Assembly (NCBI GenBank): GCA_936440205.1
Contig: OW387136.1
Coordinates: 26,951,927 to 27,015,926, forward strand
Length of the DNA: 64,000 nucleotides
Source of the DNA: Lepidonotus clava
Lineage: Eukaryota; Annelida; Polychaeta; Phyllodocida; Polynoidae
Direction: 5' to 3'
A program made the translations under genes and the position numbers. The notes beneath the pieces were generated by a model. It was not told the DNA's origin. It made no database searches and saw nothing but the letters and a program-made list of their open reading frames with translations. Below, in pieces: positions 1 to 10,270 of this stretch. The first letter of the stretch is position 1, and every line of letters starts with the position of its first letter.

Positions 1-173
1 CTGTACAGGGGCCGGATACTGAGTGATGAAGGTGAGACGCTATACTAAGGAGGGCGTGGGTGTGTCTCCAGTGAATTGTCTTTTGAATTCCATTCATTAA
101 AATATTATTTACTTTGTCAGATTTCGTAAAATATGCATAATAAAACTGCCATGTTAAATGCAAAAGCCTGAAC

Positions 174-1288
174 TATCCCAGTGGGCAAAACTGGTTGTAT
201 TGACGTCATCCCGACGTTGAAATATGACGTTTTTACGTTGTGACGTTGGTTTGAGGTTGAAATAACGGATTTGCAAAGTTTTCTGACGTTGTATTTTGGT
301 TGAAATCCTGACATCCTCTGGTTATAGTCACAGACTGAAGAAAAGCATTTCTATGTTACCTCTATGCCTTTTTGACTTCAAATATCAGAAATAAAACCCT
401 TTTCTAATGGATCTCATGCCATATTTTGCATAAATGTTGTAATTTTCAACCTTGATCCAACTTCAGTATTTCAACCAGAATACAACCATGGTTGAATTTA
501 GGTTGCATTTTGGTTATCTGACGTCATGACCAATATCAATGTAATGAACTATAAGGAGGTTAATTATCCATTTAATGATAGTGCGTGTAAGTGGTATTTA
601 ATTCTATAGATAATAGCTAGCTCCATTCGCAGTCTCCTCCTCGTCGACTGCAGTCGTCCAATACATAATTATAGTTCCCGCATCATGTAAGACGTGAACA
701 CTCGTGTGAAAGGATTTTGTTTGTTTATTATCCAATGTATAGTCATTCCGTGACAAGAACTCAATTGACCATGATCAGTCCCAGGGTAAGAGTCCCCTCA
801 AACACATTCAGTCAACGCTCCGCTCTCTAACACAATTTCTATGCCTCACTCCAGAACCTAGACTGCAGGTTAGGGGCCATCCATAAATGATGTCACACAC
901 AAGGGGGTGGGTGGGTGGTTTGAAAAGTGTGACACTGCCTGTAAACAGGCCTTATTTCATGTTTAAATCAGAAACATTAGTGTGACAGGGGGGTGGGTGG
1001 GTCCTAAAAATACCCTAAAAAAGTGTGACATCATTTATGGACAGCCCCTTAAAGGTCCAACCTTCACTGGATGTTACTCACACAGTGCTTACAGCTACTC
1101 TGGCTAGCTAAGAGCGGAACACATATAAGGTGGTACGTCACACCGTGACTCCTCCCTCATTTCACTACCGTACTGTCAAAGTGAAACATTGGCTTTATGC
1201 TGCCCAAACATGGACTGGCCACCCGCGTCAGTACAGTAATATCAACCTTGGAACAACGTTGAAATTAGGTTGTGTGCCCACTGGGATA
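174..1288. mobile_element. Non-autonomous DNA transposon with 14-bp terminal inverted repeats
   Basis: The ends are TATCCCAGTGGGCA at 174 and its exact reverse complement at 1275-1288. Just inside both ends lie many short ACGTTGAAAT / GGTTGAAAT-type words, a common feature of one widespread animal MITE class. No protein is encoded. A second palindromic element sits inside it at 873-1048. I could not fix a target duplication or assign a superfamily. Confidence 0.6.
873..1048. mobile_element. Palindromic MITE nested in the 174-1288 element
   Basis: The left end reads GGGGCCATCCATAAATGATG and the right end is nearly its reverse complement (CATCATTTATGGACAGCCCC). TTA stands directly outside both ends (870-872 and 1049-1051), which fits a 3-bp target duplication. 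The centre carries two GTGGGTGGGT runs. It is non-coding. Confidence 0.65.
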
Positions 1289-1881
1289 AAATAACATTAG
1301 AATGCGCATATTTGCATGTGCATTATAAAAAAAATAGACAAGTGTCAAAATGTCCGAATAATATAGTAAGAAGACACTATTATGGAGTATGAGGTCCATC
1401 ATATTCACCGCTGGGTCCATTGGACCGCAGCCGATAGGCCAAGGTCCGAAATGGTGCTAGGAGAAAATGCGCAAAAACTAGAGCTGCGCGAAAACTGGCT
1501 CCTCTGCTCTAGATCAAAAGAGGTCTATGACGTTTCCATGACCCTACTATTATGACTATTTTCCAGGTTTTCCATATTGTGTGGGAACCCTGTAGTAGAT
1601 CCTGATCGTGGTGCACTCTGCGCCCAGTGGTCGCTACAGTGCAGAGATGATTCGCGGGAGGGCGAGCGTCGAGGTGGCAGAGTGATCGTGGTGATCTACT
1701 TCTATGCGGGTGCCTACACGTGGCGGGAACACCTTAGATCTATATGAATGCTGGTTGTAGAGACGCGGTAACAAGCATTCATGTACGAGTGAGGATATTC
1801 TGGTGGCATTTTGGGTGGACTGGGTGGCACGGTTGGGGCTACCAGAATAAGGTAAAATATCCAGGTGGCATTTTCTGTAGA
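1289..1881. other. No gene seen; fragments of dispersed repeats
   Basis: A piece at about 1350-1410 matches, in inverted orientation, sequence near 30945-30995 (GACACTATTAT / ATAATAGTGTC context). A piece at about 1485-1511 matches the right end of the DNA transposon that ends at 30202 (AAAACTGGCTCCTCT). The rest is unrecognised and has no convincing ORF. Confidence 0.5.
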
Positions 1882-2440
1882 TACGTGGTGCACTTCTATA
1901 TTTAAGAACATGAAATTTAGGGCCTAATTTGTTAGTTGAAATAATTATATCTTTCCTACTGATGACGTTCGTACATGGGGAATTTGTACGTGGTGACAGT
2001 CAAACGTGGTGCACAATAGTCAATACAAATATGAATAAGCAAAATATCTAACTATTGAGTAGAGATTTGTTTATAGGCATATGTCACTATAGTAGTGATT
2101 GCCGTACGTGGCGACGTTCGTACGTGGTGCCAAAATACCCCTTGAACTTTATGGACATCAAAATACTACATAATTCTAGGCCTAAACATATCTTTCTTGA
2201 GGTGACTTCTGTACGTGGTGCACTTAAGAACATGAAATTCAATCAAAATAATTCTATATCTTTCCTGTTTCCATCTGAGTATCTTTCCTGTTTCCATCTG
2301 AGTACGTGGTACACCCTAAGATTCATGTTATTATATTTCACACAACTTTGCATACGTGGTGCATTTTCCAGTTGATTTTTCCATGTACAGCCATAAGTAC
2401 GTAGAGTCTACTCATTAGTGGCCATGTGCGGCCATCAGTA
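1882..2440. repeat. TACGTGGTG-rich repeat, left copy
   Basis: The stretch is rich in TACGTGGTG and variants such as ACGTGGCGACG, spaced by AT-rich segments. From 1882 to about 2172 it aligns in the same orientation with 27729-28016: both run from TACGTGGTGCACTT through a CTAACTATTGAGTAGAGATT block to CCCCTTGAACTTTATGGA. The two copies bracket the Polinton. ORFs overlapping this stretch look spurious. Confidence 0.75.
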
Positions 2441-2476
2441 AGAACGATGTAGAATTATTTTCTGTACAACAGTAGT

Positions 2477-2573
2477 AAAAACGAAGATCGAGTTCAACTC
2501 GTGGCGCGAAAATGTGCATGTCAGGCATTTACGCATTTTCGCGCCAACGAGTTGAACTCAATCTTCGTTTTTT
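2477..2573. repeat. Long near-perfect inverted repeat (hairpin)
   Basis: Two arms of about 40 bases, beginning with AAAACGAAGATCGAGTTCAA and ending with the matching TTGAACTCAATCTTCGTTTT, surround a loop of roughly 15 bases. The inner part includes GGCGCGAAAATG / CATTTTCGCGCC. It sits at the outer left flank of the Polinton. Confidence 0.75.
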
Positions 2574-2855
2574 CCTAGCTCACGAAATAATGGTCTAGGT
2601 ATATGTTTATGCATAATACCAACGCGTGTGCCAATAGTAACTTCATTTCATAATCGAAATCAGAATTGTATAATAGTTTCAATAGTCGTGAAAATGCGCA
2701 TTTTCGCGCTAACGAGTTGAACTCAATCTTCGTTTTTCCTAGCTCACGAAATAATGGTCTAGGTATATGTTTATGCATAATACCAACGCGTGTGCCAATA
2801 GTAACTTCATTTCATATTCGAAATCAGAATTGTATAATAGTTTCAATAGTCGTGA
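2530..2855. repeat. Tandem duplication, 165-bp unit, two copies
   Basis: The unit starts at GCGCCAACGAG (2541) and recurs at GCGCTAACGAG (2706). The offset is 165 bases and the two copies are almost identical, including the block CTCACGAAATAATGGTCTAG. The first copy shares its start with the right arm of the hairpin. Very low divergence implies a recent duplication. Confidence 0.8.
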
Positions 2856-2869
2856 CTTAAGTTTATGTA

Positions 2870-4800
2870 TATAATTCAATTCAATCGAGATCTATTTCAG
2901 TATACGAGTTTCATTTCTATAGTAAAGTCTATGTATATATATTAATTCAAGCAATATCTAAATCAGTATACGAGTTTAATTTTTTATAGAAAAGAAACAA
3001 AATAAATGTGGTTAATGCTTTTTATTACAGTATACGTTCACATTTCAATCTTCTTGGGTTTTGTTGGCGGATTTTCTTACAAACGCATAATGACAGATGG
3101 TGAGCCATTTTTCACTCTATAGAAATGATAAGATCTATTGAATAAATTCTCCTCATTCAAGATACACATCTCTTGCGAGTATGAAAGCATATTAACCATT
3201 TTTGACTTATGTTCTAAAGCTAACTAAACCAATAAAGCGCTGGTAAAACACTTTTCACTCTATCTAACTAAACAAATAAGCACTGGTAAAATACATTTTC
3301 ACTCATTAGAAATAATGACATAAATTGAATAAATTCAACTCTCGCATGATACATATCTCTTCCGAGTGTGAAAGCATAATAACCAATTTTAAAGTTAACT
3401 AAACCAAAAGCATTGGTTAAAAACATTGTCACTCGTGGTAACTAAACCAATAAAGCAATGGAAAAACACATCTATAAGTATTGATTAAAATCGCTTCAAT
3501 CAAGATACACATCTCTTCCGAGTCAAGAAGCATAATAACCTTTTAACTTATGTTTTATTAAACCTAACTAAACCAATAAAGTTAACACAACCTCAGCTGA
3601 ACTCGTATACATTTTCATAAAACTTCCTTGATGTACATTAAGAAAGTAACAAATTTAAATAAGCAGGGAAAACAACATGATAGGATAGTAACAGTCAAGA
3701 CCTCGATGTACATTAAGAAAGTAACAAATTTAAATATGCAGGAAAAACAGCATGATCAGGTTAGTAACAGTCAAGAGTAAACAACTAAGTTAATAAAATC
3801 AGGGGAGCATAATTATTCAGTCGGGTCTCATCTTACAGTGTTACAATTGTACTCTTTAAAGAGCGTAAATCATGCTCGATCTTATTAACATAACTTCTTG
3901 GAGAACATTCTTCTCTTAGACTCGTCTCCAGGAGCTCGTGTTTCCTCGCAGTAGATCAACGTCGAGCTCGAACTTATTAACATAACTTCGCGGAGGACAT
4001 CCTTCACTTATACCGGTCTTCAGGAGCTCGTTTTTCCCAGTAGTAACTCTCTCTATGTCAGTGCCACGTAGGACCTCTTCTACTCGATGGTGCCAACTCG
4101 AACTGAGTATCTTCCTAGCGGAATCACGAGAAGGTTTATTTCTTCCAGTCGAGCACTTTCGCTTACTTCTTCGAGTAGATTGTCTAGAGTCGTCTTTGTA
4201 GTATAATAACGCTTCTCCACCGGATTGTATTCATTATATAATTCGTAACAATGAAAATATATTCAAGATCATAATACACGTTAAAATCTTGAAAGAAAGG
4301 AAACATGTTACTTTTATAATACGAGACAGAAAGAAAAAAGAAAGCTTGAAAATAAATATTAGAAACATTGTGACAATTCGCAAACTTCCTTCTGAAGCTT
4401 AGTTCTATACTAAACAAACCATCAAATTGAATTCAATTTCTATAACTGAACTTAACTTGTGATTTGCATACAAATTGTCAGCTTTCTTTAAACTTTGTCC
4501 CGAATGTGAAGCTTAGCTCCATAGTGTATAAACATCGAGCTTACTTACAAATATAGGGATTACAATAAACTGGTACAAATCAACGCTCTACTTAGATGAG
4601 GCGTTAATTGTTACATCAAATTATTATTCCCTAATGAAAAATAAGTTATTATCTCTTGACTGTTACATACAATGGTAATATCGGTTTCCTAACCAAAGTT
4701 ATTCTTTATCCTATGTCACAAAACTCGCTTTCATCATTTCTCTTAAAATATATACATGGTGAACAGCTGAGGAAATGTTAACTTCTACTCAAGGAGAAAT
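2870..4800. repeat. AT-rich Polinton left arm with short tandem repeats, no gene
   Basis: Three loose tandem families are visible. About 3060-3560 holds units with ACTAAACCAATAAAGC followed by TTTTCACTC. About 3640-3770 holds a roughly 70-base unit beginning ATGTACATTAAGAAAGTAAC, two copies. About 3880-4050 holds a unit around TTATTAACATAACTTC and CAGGAGCTCGT, two copies. A 77-codon frame at 4184-4417 on the - strand has no recognisable features, and I do not call it a gene. Confidence 0.6.
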
Positions 4801-5187
4801 TTAAGGAAGGTCATCTTGAATAGTATAATTGTATAAACTTCGCGCACTGGCTCGAGCAGTATAGTTGGTTGAACTTATACGTTTTTTTGAAAAAGTAATA
4901 TGTTTATCATTATCTGATTTAAGTAACTTCTGTTGATTTTCGTTAAAATCTTTATCAATAACTGGCTGGAATAGTCTTTGATCATTTTCACATCTAAAAA
5001 AATACCTCTTCACTTTTTTGTCTCTTCCTACCCCGTTCAGGAGACAACTAAAATAATAATCACGAGGTGAAGTAGATGACATGCTTGGCTTCTTTAATTC
5101 TAAGCCGATGACAATAAGGCTTATAAATAATGATACATATAAACCGCCTATACTAAGCTTTGTAGGTGTAGGTTTTATAACATCCAT
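4801..5187 (-). CDS. Small membrane-anchored protein of the Polinton, unknown function
   Basis: This is a 128-residue ORF starting at an ATG, and I do not recognise the family. Residues about 13-31 form one hydrophobic stretch (GLYVSLFISLIVIGLEL), likely a membrane segment. The rest is polar and lysine-rich. It lies directly downstream of the protease, as the last gene of the leftward capsid block. Small membrane proteins beside capsid genes are common in adenovirus-like and Polinton genomes, so a virion or membrane role is possible but only inferred. Confidence 0.5.
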   Translation of the reverse strand: MDVIKPTPTKLSIGGLYVSLFISLIVIGLELKKPSMSSTSPRDYYFSCLLNGVGRDKKVKRYFFRCENDQRLFQPVIDKDFNENQQKLLKSDNDKHITFSKKRISSTNYTARASARSLYNYTIQDDLP

Positions 5188-5235
5188 GTTTCATATTACA
5201 ATGTATTCGAACTTAATACAAACACAATTAACATT

Positions 5236-5829
5236 TCAGTTCACGCAGCTTTTCTTAAGGTAGTTTTCTTTAGATAATACATCATGCATAGACTTGGAAT
5301 ACTGCGATCTTAATATGGGGGTAAAATGTATAACCCCTCTCCCCTTTTTTCTAGAATGAATTCGTTTAACCTTTCTTAATTTTTTCACATAATTGGTTAC
5401 CAACTCATCATTCTTTACAGTATTGCTTGAAAAAGCGGAAAGTATCTGAGTTAAAGACTTTCCTTTACATTTCTCTAAAACATAATATATAGTGTATTGT
5501 CCACACAATGTGGAAAATAAATTTTGAATAGTCTTAGAAGAATATCTGAATTCAGATTTTTTGCTCTGTTTCAAAAAATTAATAAAACCTTTTTTCAAAG
5601 GAGGGAGTCCAAAAGAATCAAAATACTCTGGCAGAGCTGCTCTCGACTTAAAGAAAAACGCAACCCAGTGTTCACCAGGTTTTCGACTTTCATGAGTATT
5701 TGCAATGAAAGCTGCAGGGTAATGTTGATTTGTTAATTTAGGTAAATTGTTACTTGAAAATATGCCCTGGAAAATATTAGAAGATGCACTCTGTGACAAA
5801 AGAACTTCTTGAATCTCAGAACCATACAT
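5236..5829 (-). CDS. Adenain-like cysteine protease (Polinton PRO)
   Basis: This 197-residue protein looks like the adenovirus-type maturation protease that processes capsid and core proteins in Polintons. The pattern is GEHWVAFFF with His54, then YFDSFG with Asp71, then Gln102 seven residues before Cys109 in STLCGQY. That matches the His, acidic, Gln and Cys order of adenain, including the seven-residue Gln-Cys spacing. The length is close to the usual 200 residues. The basic C-terminus is probably a DNA- or peptide-binding tail. It follows the major capsid gene after a two-base gap, which fits co-expression in a late block. Confidence 0.88.
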   Translation of the reverse strand: MYGSEIQEVLLSQSASSNIFQGIFSSNNLPKLTNQHYPAAFIANTHESRKPGEHWVAFFFKSRAALPEYFDSFGLPPLKKGFINFLKQSKKSEFRYSSKTIQNLFSTLCGQYTIYYVLEKCKGKSLTQILSAFSSNTVKNDELVTNYVKKLRKVKRIHSRKKGRGVIHFTPILRSQYSKSMHDVLSKENYLKKSCVN

Positions 5830-5830
5830 T

Positions 5831-7189
5831 TTAAATAGTTCTTACGACTTCAGGTAAATTGCTATCTCCAATTGCTAGCATGCTATCATATTCTAAATAA
5901 AATATCATAACAACTCCATGATCCAGAGGAGCTCTCAAGGTAGCTATTACATTAATAGTTCCGCTCTCGCTTAATTCGAAAGTGGGCGAATTTGGACTAT
6001 TTTTACTCAAATCAAAGCAATATAGGGTAAAACCATTCCTGAACTCAATAGGATTTATAGCAAGTGAATTACTAGAGAAAAGCCTTCCAGTGCCGTATAT
6101 AAGAGAAAGGTAAGCTTCATAGTACTTTGAAGTAGTAAAATCTACTTTCATCTCATAAAAAGGAGAAATCTCATTATCCCTTTGTATTTTCATTTCAGTA
6201 ACGCCAAAATTTTGAAAATTGAATGGATTGAAATTATGGCTACCATCAAAAGCGCGAGAATCTACTAAACCAACTATAATTCTCTTAGGTGTTTCAGTAT
6301 TTGAAACCAAACGTTGTTCCTGTAAAACTGATTTATTCGGTCCGTGAGTAGAATAAGCCATTCCTATCCGTTTAAAAGGAAATTTCAAAAATTTGTCTGG
6401 TAAACGCGCTTTCTCCATTTCATTCACAAAAACTTCATCCATAGTTGATCTTTTCACCATAAGCACAGCCTCTTCAATTTCAATTTTATACTGAACATCT
6501 CGAGCGGACATTAAACAAAAATTTTCTTCATTTCTAATAAATCTTACTTTCAAACCAACATCTCCAGGAAACTTCCTTTCTTGATTAAAAATATCATTAT
6601 GAATCTTGCAAATCATTTGAAAGCTTGAACCATATTGTGTCTTTAAAAATCTCTCCATACTTCCATGATTAGTCTCGGCATCAAACCGATCAACCGCCTC
6701 AAAATTACCAGTATCTCTATAAAACATGGAGACTTTACCAAAAGAATCTAAGAAGGCTCTATCGTAATTTAGAAGTATTTCCAAGTAAGACTTGTAAGCA
6801 TACAAGTTATTACTGCTCGTTAAAAACTTACCTCCTAAATATAATTGTACATCTTTAAACATAGCCCCAGATAAATAATTCACAGGGAAAACCTTTGATT
6901 CGTTGTGAATGGCCCCTAAAGCCCCATCTTGATTTGCTACTGGAGGTGCAGGAGGTACACCATCAGATTTTAAAATTTTCATCGTTAACTGAAGATAAGT
7001 ATTACTTAAATCAATAAAATCATTTTTATTTGATTTTATAATAAACTCGAGAGGTCCTCCCTGGCTTAAATTTGTAATAGGATATTCTTTAGAATAGAAA
7101 CTTGCGCGTGAAGAAACTTCTGTTGGAGGGACAGTGAAGTAATCTAAACTTCCGTCCACGCAAGGGCAAGAATCTTTATGCATTGCCAT
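5831..7189 (-). CDS. Major capsid protein, hexon-like double jelly roll (Polinton)
   Basis: This 452-residue protein resembles the invertebrate family often annotated as F54H12.2-like, regarded as the Polinton/adintovirus hexon. Features I recognise are an N-terminal segment with LDYFTVPPTEVS, a following PLEFII...DFIDLSNTYL block, and VNYLSGAMFKDVQLYLGG and AYKSYLEILLNYD segments in the first third. The length suits the family. The start is the ATG at 7189; a second Met lies two codons in. It sits between the core-like protein and the protease. The fold is inferred from family knowledge, as no structure was computed. Confidence 0.82.
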   Translation of the reverse strand: MAMHKDSCPCVDGSLDYFTVPPTEVSSRASFYSKEYPITNLSQGGPLEFIIKSNKNDFIDLSNTYLQLTMKILKSDGVPPAPPVANQDGALGAIHNESKVFPVNYLSGAMFKDVQLYLGGKFLTSSNNLYAYKSYLEILLNYDRAFLDSFGKVSMFYRDTGNFEAVDRFDAETNHGSMERFLKTQYGSSFQMICKIHNDIFNQERKFPGDVGLKVRFIRNEENFCLMSARDVQYKIEIEEAVLMVKRSTMDEVFVNEMEKARLPDKFLKFPFKRIGMAYSTHGPNKSVLQEQRLVSNTETPKRIIVGLVDSRAFDGSHNFNPFNFQNFGVTEMKIQRDNEISPFYEMKVDFTTSKYYEAYLSLIYGTGRLFSSNSLAINPIEFRNGFTLYCFDLSKNSPNSPTFELSESGTINVIATLRAPLDHGVVMIFYLEYDSMLAIGDSNLPEVVRTI

Positions 7190-7261
7190 GATGTAAACTT
7201 CTTAGTTCGAATAGATCCAATCTCAAAATACAGTAATCTTACGCCTATTTCTTATGTCAGA

Positions 7262-7816
7262 TTAATCATCAAAAATATCTTTATATTTTACATTTTGTCT
7301 ATTCCTCCTTCTCCTTTTTCTCTTTGGGCCTGAACTAGTTGATTTTGAAATCCTTTTATTCGGCTTCTTTTCATTCTTTGAATCCTCGTCATCATCTGAC
7401 ATTTCTTCTAGTTTAGATTGAGCAAATTTAAATGCGTCTTTACCGATCTCTCTCATTTGCGCCTTGGCCTCATCTTTTAATACTTGTCGAGGATTTTTTC
7501 CTTCTAGCAAACCCTTCACTGCGCTTTTTCCTGCTTGTAGCCCTCTCTTCATAACCTGCTGCTTAACGCTTCTCAAGCCGGTCTTAAGAACAGGTTTAAC
7601 TAATCGGGGTAGAGTGCGAAGTAAGCCCCTAAAAAGTGATCCAAAAACAGCACCTATACCATAACCTCTCTGGTGTTGATTTCCGATATAAGGGTTATAA
7701 TAGAAACCATCCCCTTTCTGCTCAGGTCTTGACTCTTGAAAAAAATCTCGAAAATGCTTAACATGGTCATTGCTGCAATACAGTTTCATATGCTGACTTT
7801 GACAATCTTTCGTCAT
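7262..7816 (-). CDS. Basic glycine-rich core/membrane-active protein (adenovirus X/VI-like)
   Basis: This 184-residue protein carries GYGIGAVFGSLFRGLLRTLP near residue 52, then a long amphipathic basic stretch. It ends in an acidic patch and a very basic tail (KRKRRRRNR). Polintons commonly place such a GxGxxFGxLFR protein next to the major capsid gene, and it has been compared with adenovirus core or membrane-lytic proteins. The exact homology is uncertain. It probably binds DNA and/or membranes in the particle. Confidence 0.65.
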   Translation of the reverse strand: MTKDCQSQHMKLYCSNDHVKHFRDFFQESRPEQKGDGFYYNPYIGNQHQRGYGIGAVFGSLFRGLLRTLPRLVKPVLKTGLRSVKQQVMKRGLQAGKSAVKGLLEGKNPRQVLKDEAKAQMREIGKDAFKFAQSKLEEMSDDDEDSKNEKKPNKRISKSTSSGPKRKRRRRNRQNVKYKDIFDD

Positions 7817-7889
7817 TTTTAATTTTGATTTAAATAATTAACATTATAAGCAATGCTTATCTTACATCAATTTTCGTCTATTAAAAAGG

Positions 7890-8969
7890 TTACTTATAAG
7901 GATCCCAACTATCCCATTTTCGATTAGGTTTCAGTATCCTTCCAAATGAAGATTGTCGCTGAACAGTTTCTTCTCTTTCTGGGGACCTCTCTCGAGGTTT
8001 ACGACGAGTTTTCTTTTGTTTCTTTGGTTTAGGTTTGTCACCAAAAATGTCTCCCTCATCTTCGGAATCTTCAACATTGGCGCTGAATTTCACAGGGGTT
8101 TTCTCTTCTATTTCACCCACATCTATACTCCCTCTTTTGAAGGGGTTAACCAATTCAGGAGTTTTATTTTCTTCGTCAAATGCTCCTGCAAAATCTAATT
8201 TTGAATTTTCATCATCATCATCATCATCATTGGTTTCATCCGATTTCATCTTACCTTTAATCCAATCATCATCAACATCATCACCAGATTTCAACTTTTC
8301 TTTAATCCAATTGTGTGCCTTCTGCTTTTCTGGTTGAAGTAAAGGTGATGAAGATAATGCTTCCTTTATCTTCATCGCATCGATGTCTTCAAGAGGATAC
8401 TTTTTAGGTTTCAGAAATTCATCTAAAGACTTCTGATGAACAAAATCGCGTCGAAGTCGGAACGGTTTACCTTTTATCCAAGTTTTAGGTATCTTTATAT
8501 CGTTTAAAAAATTCCAGAACTCATAAAGTCCAAGAGGTTCTTCTTTATAGGATTTAGATTTTGATAAGAACATCATAAGATCTTTAATATTAGAACCTGG
8601 AATAGTTTTTCCTTTCAATATGAGTTGTCCTCTATTATCCCAATAACCTCCATTTTTCAAAACTTTATCTAAAATAAACTTAGCATATGGTTTCTGTGAA
8701 ACAGAAATACTTTTTAAAATTGGTGATATCATCGAAGAATCATTATGAGTAGAATTAATATCTAAATTTTGTAGTGAAGAACGAGAAGGAGGAGGAGGAG
8801 GAGGAACATCGGTATTGAAAATTGGGTATGGTTGTTTATTAAACATGCGTTCTTGCAATAATTCTTTCTGTCTTGATAGAATAGGATTGTCTTTACCTCC
8901 ATCCTCGCTGAAATTACAACTTTTAAACATGGATAATGGAATAATAACCGATTCTTTAAAAGAAGCCAT
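7890..8969 (-). CDS. Conserved Polinton structural-block protein, unknown function
   Basis: I start this at the ATG at 8969 (about 359 residues), because the longer frame would need a TTG. The middle holds a segment typical of Polinton gene sets: GYWDNRGQLILKG, TIPGSNIKDLMMFL and a following YEFWNFLNDIKIP. Around it are a proline stretch near the N-terminus, an acidic Asp-rich run and a basic C-terminal tail with KKQKKTRRKPRERS. It sits among capsid genes and is probably a virion or DNA-associated protein. I cannot assign a reaction. Confidence 0.6.
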   Translation of the reverse strand: MASFKESVIIPLSMFKSCNFSEDGGKDNPILSRQKELLQERMFNKQPYPIFNTDVPPPPPPSRSSLQNLDINSTHNDSSMISPILKSISVSQKPYAKFILDKVLKNGGYWDNRGQLILKGKTIPGSNIKDLMMFLSKSKSYKEEPLGLYEFWNFLNDIKIPKTWIKGKPFRLRRDFVHQKSLDEFLKPKKYPLEDIDAMKIKEALSSSPLLQPEKQKAHNWIKEKLKSGDDVDDDWIKGKMKSDETNDDDDDDENSKLDFAGAFDEENKTPELVNPFKRGSIDVGEIEEKTPVKFSANVEDSEDEGDIFGDKPKPKKQKKTRRKPRERSPEREETVQRQSSFGRILKPNRKWDSWDPYK

Positions 8970-9055
8970 GTTAGTAAATACGTTTAATTCCAAAAACTAA
9001 CTGCGAACTGAAAATGCTTGTTTATCTTAAAGAAATTAGCTTCACTACATCAGCA

Positions 9056-9466
9056 CTACAATAAATTCTGAATAATAGCCCCCAATGCTGGGATGAGGAA
9101 TGGAAGAAAACCTCCATTCTGCTTCAAAACTGATTTTCGTTCCTTCACAGTTATTTTCGGCTTCACAATCTTTCTTAAAGTATCTTTATATTTCTTCAGT
9201 TTAACAAATTCAGCTTTCTTTAATGAAACATTACCCCTTAATACATTATAAACTGAATCGCAAATAGCATATATTTCATCTGGACTTGCTGATTCCAAAA
9301 GTCTGTTACGTTTCTTAGCATTATTTTTTGAATTGCACAATAAAGCTAAGAAATGCTTATGTCTGTGAGCATATTTTTTCTTAGAAATTTTCTTCTTCTT
9401 ATTAGGAGCTCGTTCAGAACCTGAATTCTGAGTTTTTTTCCGGTTAACTTCTTTATTATATTCCAT
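9056..9466 (-). CDS. Small basic Polinton protein with hydrophobic C-terminus
   Basis: The protein has 136 residues. A very basic N-terminal third (NKKKKISKKKYAHRHKHF) leads into a helical middle (ICDSVYNVLRGNV) and then a hydrophobic tail (GGFLPFLIPALGAIIQNLL). This layout recurs in Polinton late regions. The tail looks like an amphipathic or membrane-active helix and the head like a nucleic-acid-binding segment, so a core or capsid-associated role is plausible. The function is inferred only. Confidence 0.6.
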   Translation of the reverse strand: MEYNKEVNRKKTQNSGSERAPNKKKKISKKKYAHRHKHFLALLCNSKNNAKKRNRLLESASPDEIYAICDSVYNVLRGNVSLKKAEFVKLKKYKDTLRKIVKPKITVKERKSVLKQNGGFLPFLIPALGAIIQNLL

Positions 9467-9533
9467 TTTTACGCTAGTAAAATAATATTACCATGATTAC
9501 TAGTCTTATCTCAGGAATATTTAAATGCTTAAT

Positions 9534-10199
9534 TTACTTAACGTTCTGAGGTATGAAAACGTGTTGAACATTGCCGAATAAATTTGAGCGGAACATGGCA
9601 TTTCTAGGAGTTTGTTGGTGACCATCAATAAACAAATAACCATGAGGTCTATCAACAGCATGCGAAAATATATTCACAAAACAGCGTTGATTCTTAGGCA
9701 TTAATCTTCTTCCTAGAGTATAAGCTATAGTTTGATCTAAAGGAGAATTAAAAATGCAAAGATAAGTAGCATTTTTTGTAAAATTCTTGCGCTCCTTACC
9801 TTCATGAAATAAATTCTGAGAAATAAAAATAATACTTATGTTTTCATGATGAGTGCGTTTAGTAAAAAATTCAGTTATCAACTTATTATTACCACACTCA
9901 TGCATTAAATCATCAAAAACTGCAAGCCCGCACTTGCTAGGATCGATTAAATCATCGAAGGATTCTGGCAATCCCTGGTGAAATTTTACATTCTTAGTTG
10001 ATAAAAATGGATCGCGAGGAAAAGTCTCGCCATAGAACCAAAGAATATAATCAAAATTATTGTCAATTACTCTATCGCTATTTTTCAAAAGATCAATTAC
10101 AAAAGAGGTTTTCCCTGAATTACTAGGTCCTGCTATAATAGAGGAAAAAGGTGTCTTCAGTCTAGCATCGAAGACCTTAAATTGTTCTTCGCTTGTCAT
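9534..10199 (-). CDS. A32/FtsK-HerA-like DNA packaging ATPase (Polinton ATP)
   Basis: This 221-residue P-loop ATPase likely drives genome packaging into capsids. Walker A is GPSNSGKT at residues 24-31 and Walker B is GLAVFDD at about 91-97. A later ISIIFISQN segment matches the sensor strand seen in A32-type ATPases. Length and gene position beside the integrase fit Polintons. The ATG at 10199 is the only good start. Confidence 0.88.
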   Translation of the reverse strand: MTSEEQFKVFDARLKTPFSSIIAGPSNSGKTSFVIDLLKNSDRVIDNNFDYILWFYGETFPRDPFLSTKNVKFHQGLPESFDDLIDPSKCGLAVFDDLMHECGNNKLITEFFTKRTHHENISIIFISQNLFHEGKERKNFTKNATYLCIFNSPLDQTIAYTLGRRLMPKNQRCFVNIFSHAVDRPHGYLFIDGHQQTPRNAMFRSNLFGNVQHVFIPQNVK

Positions 10200-10270
10200 G
10201 TCTGAGCACTGTTATATTAGCTATAAATAAGTCATGTCAAAAATAAATATCATGAATCTTAACACTATTT

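Noticed and set aside
4184-4417. 77-codon - strand frame left of the Polinton capsid block
   Set aside because: It is low-complexity AT-rich sequence with no motif, inside a tandem-repeat arm.
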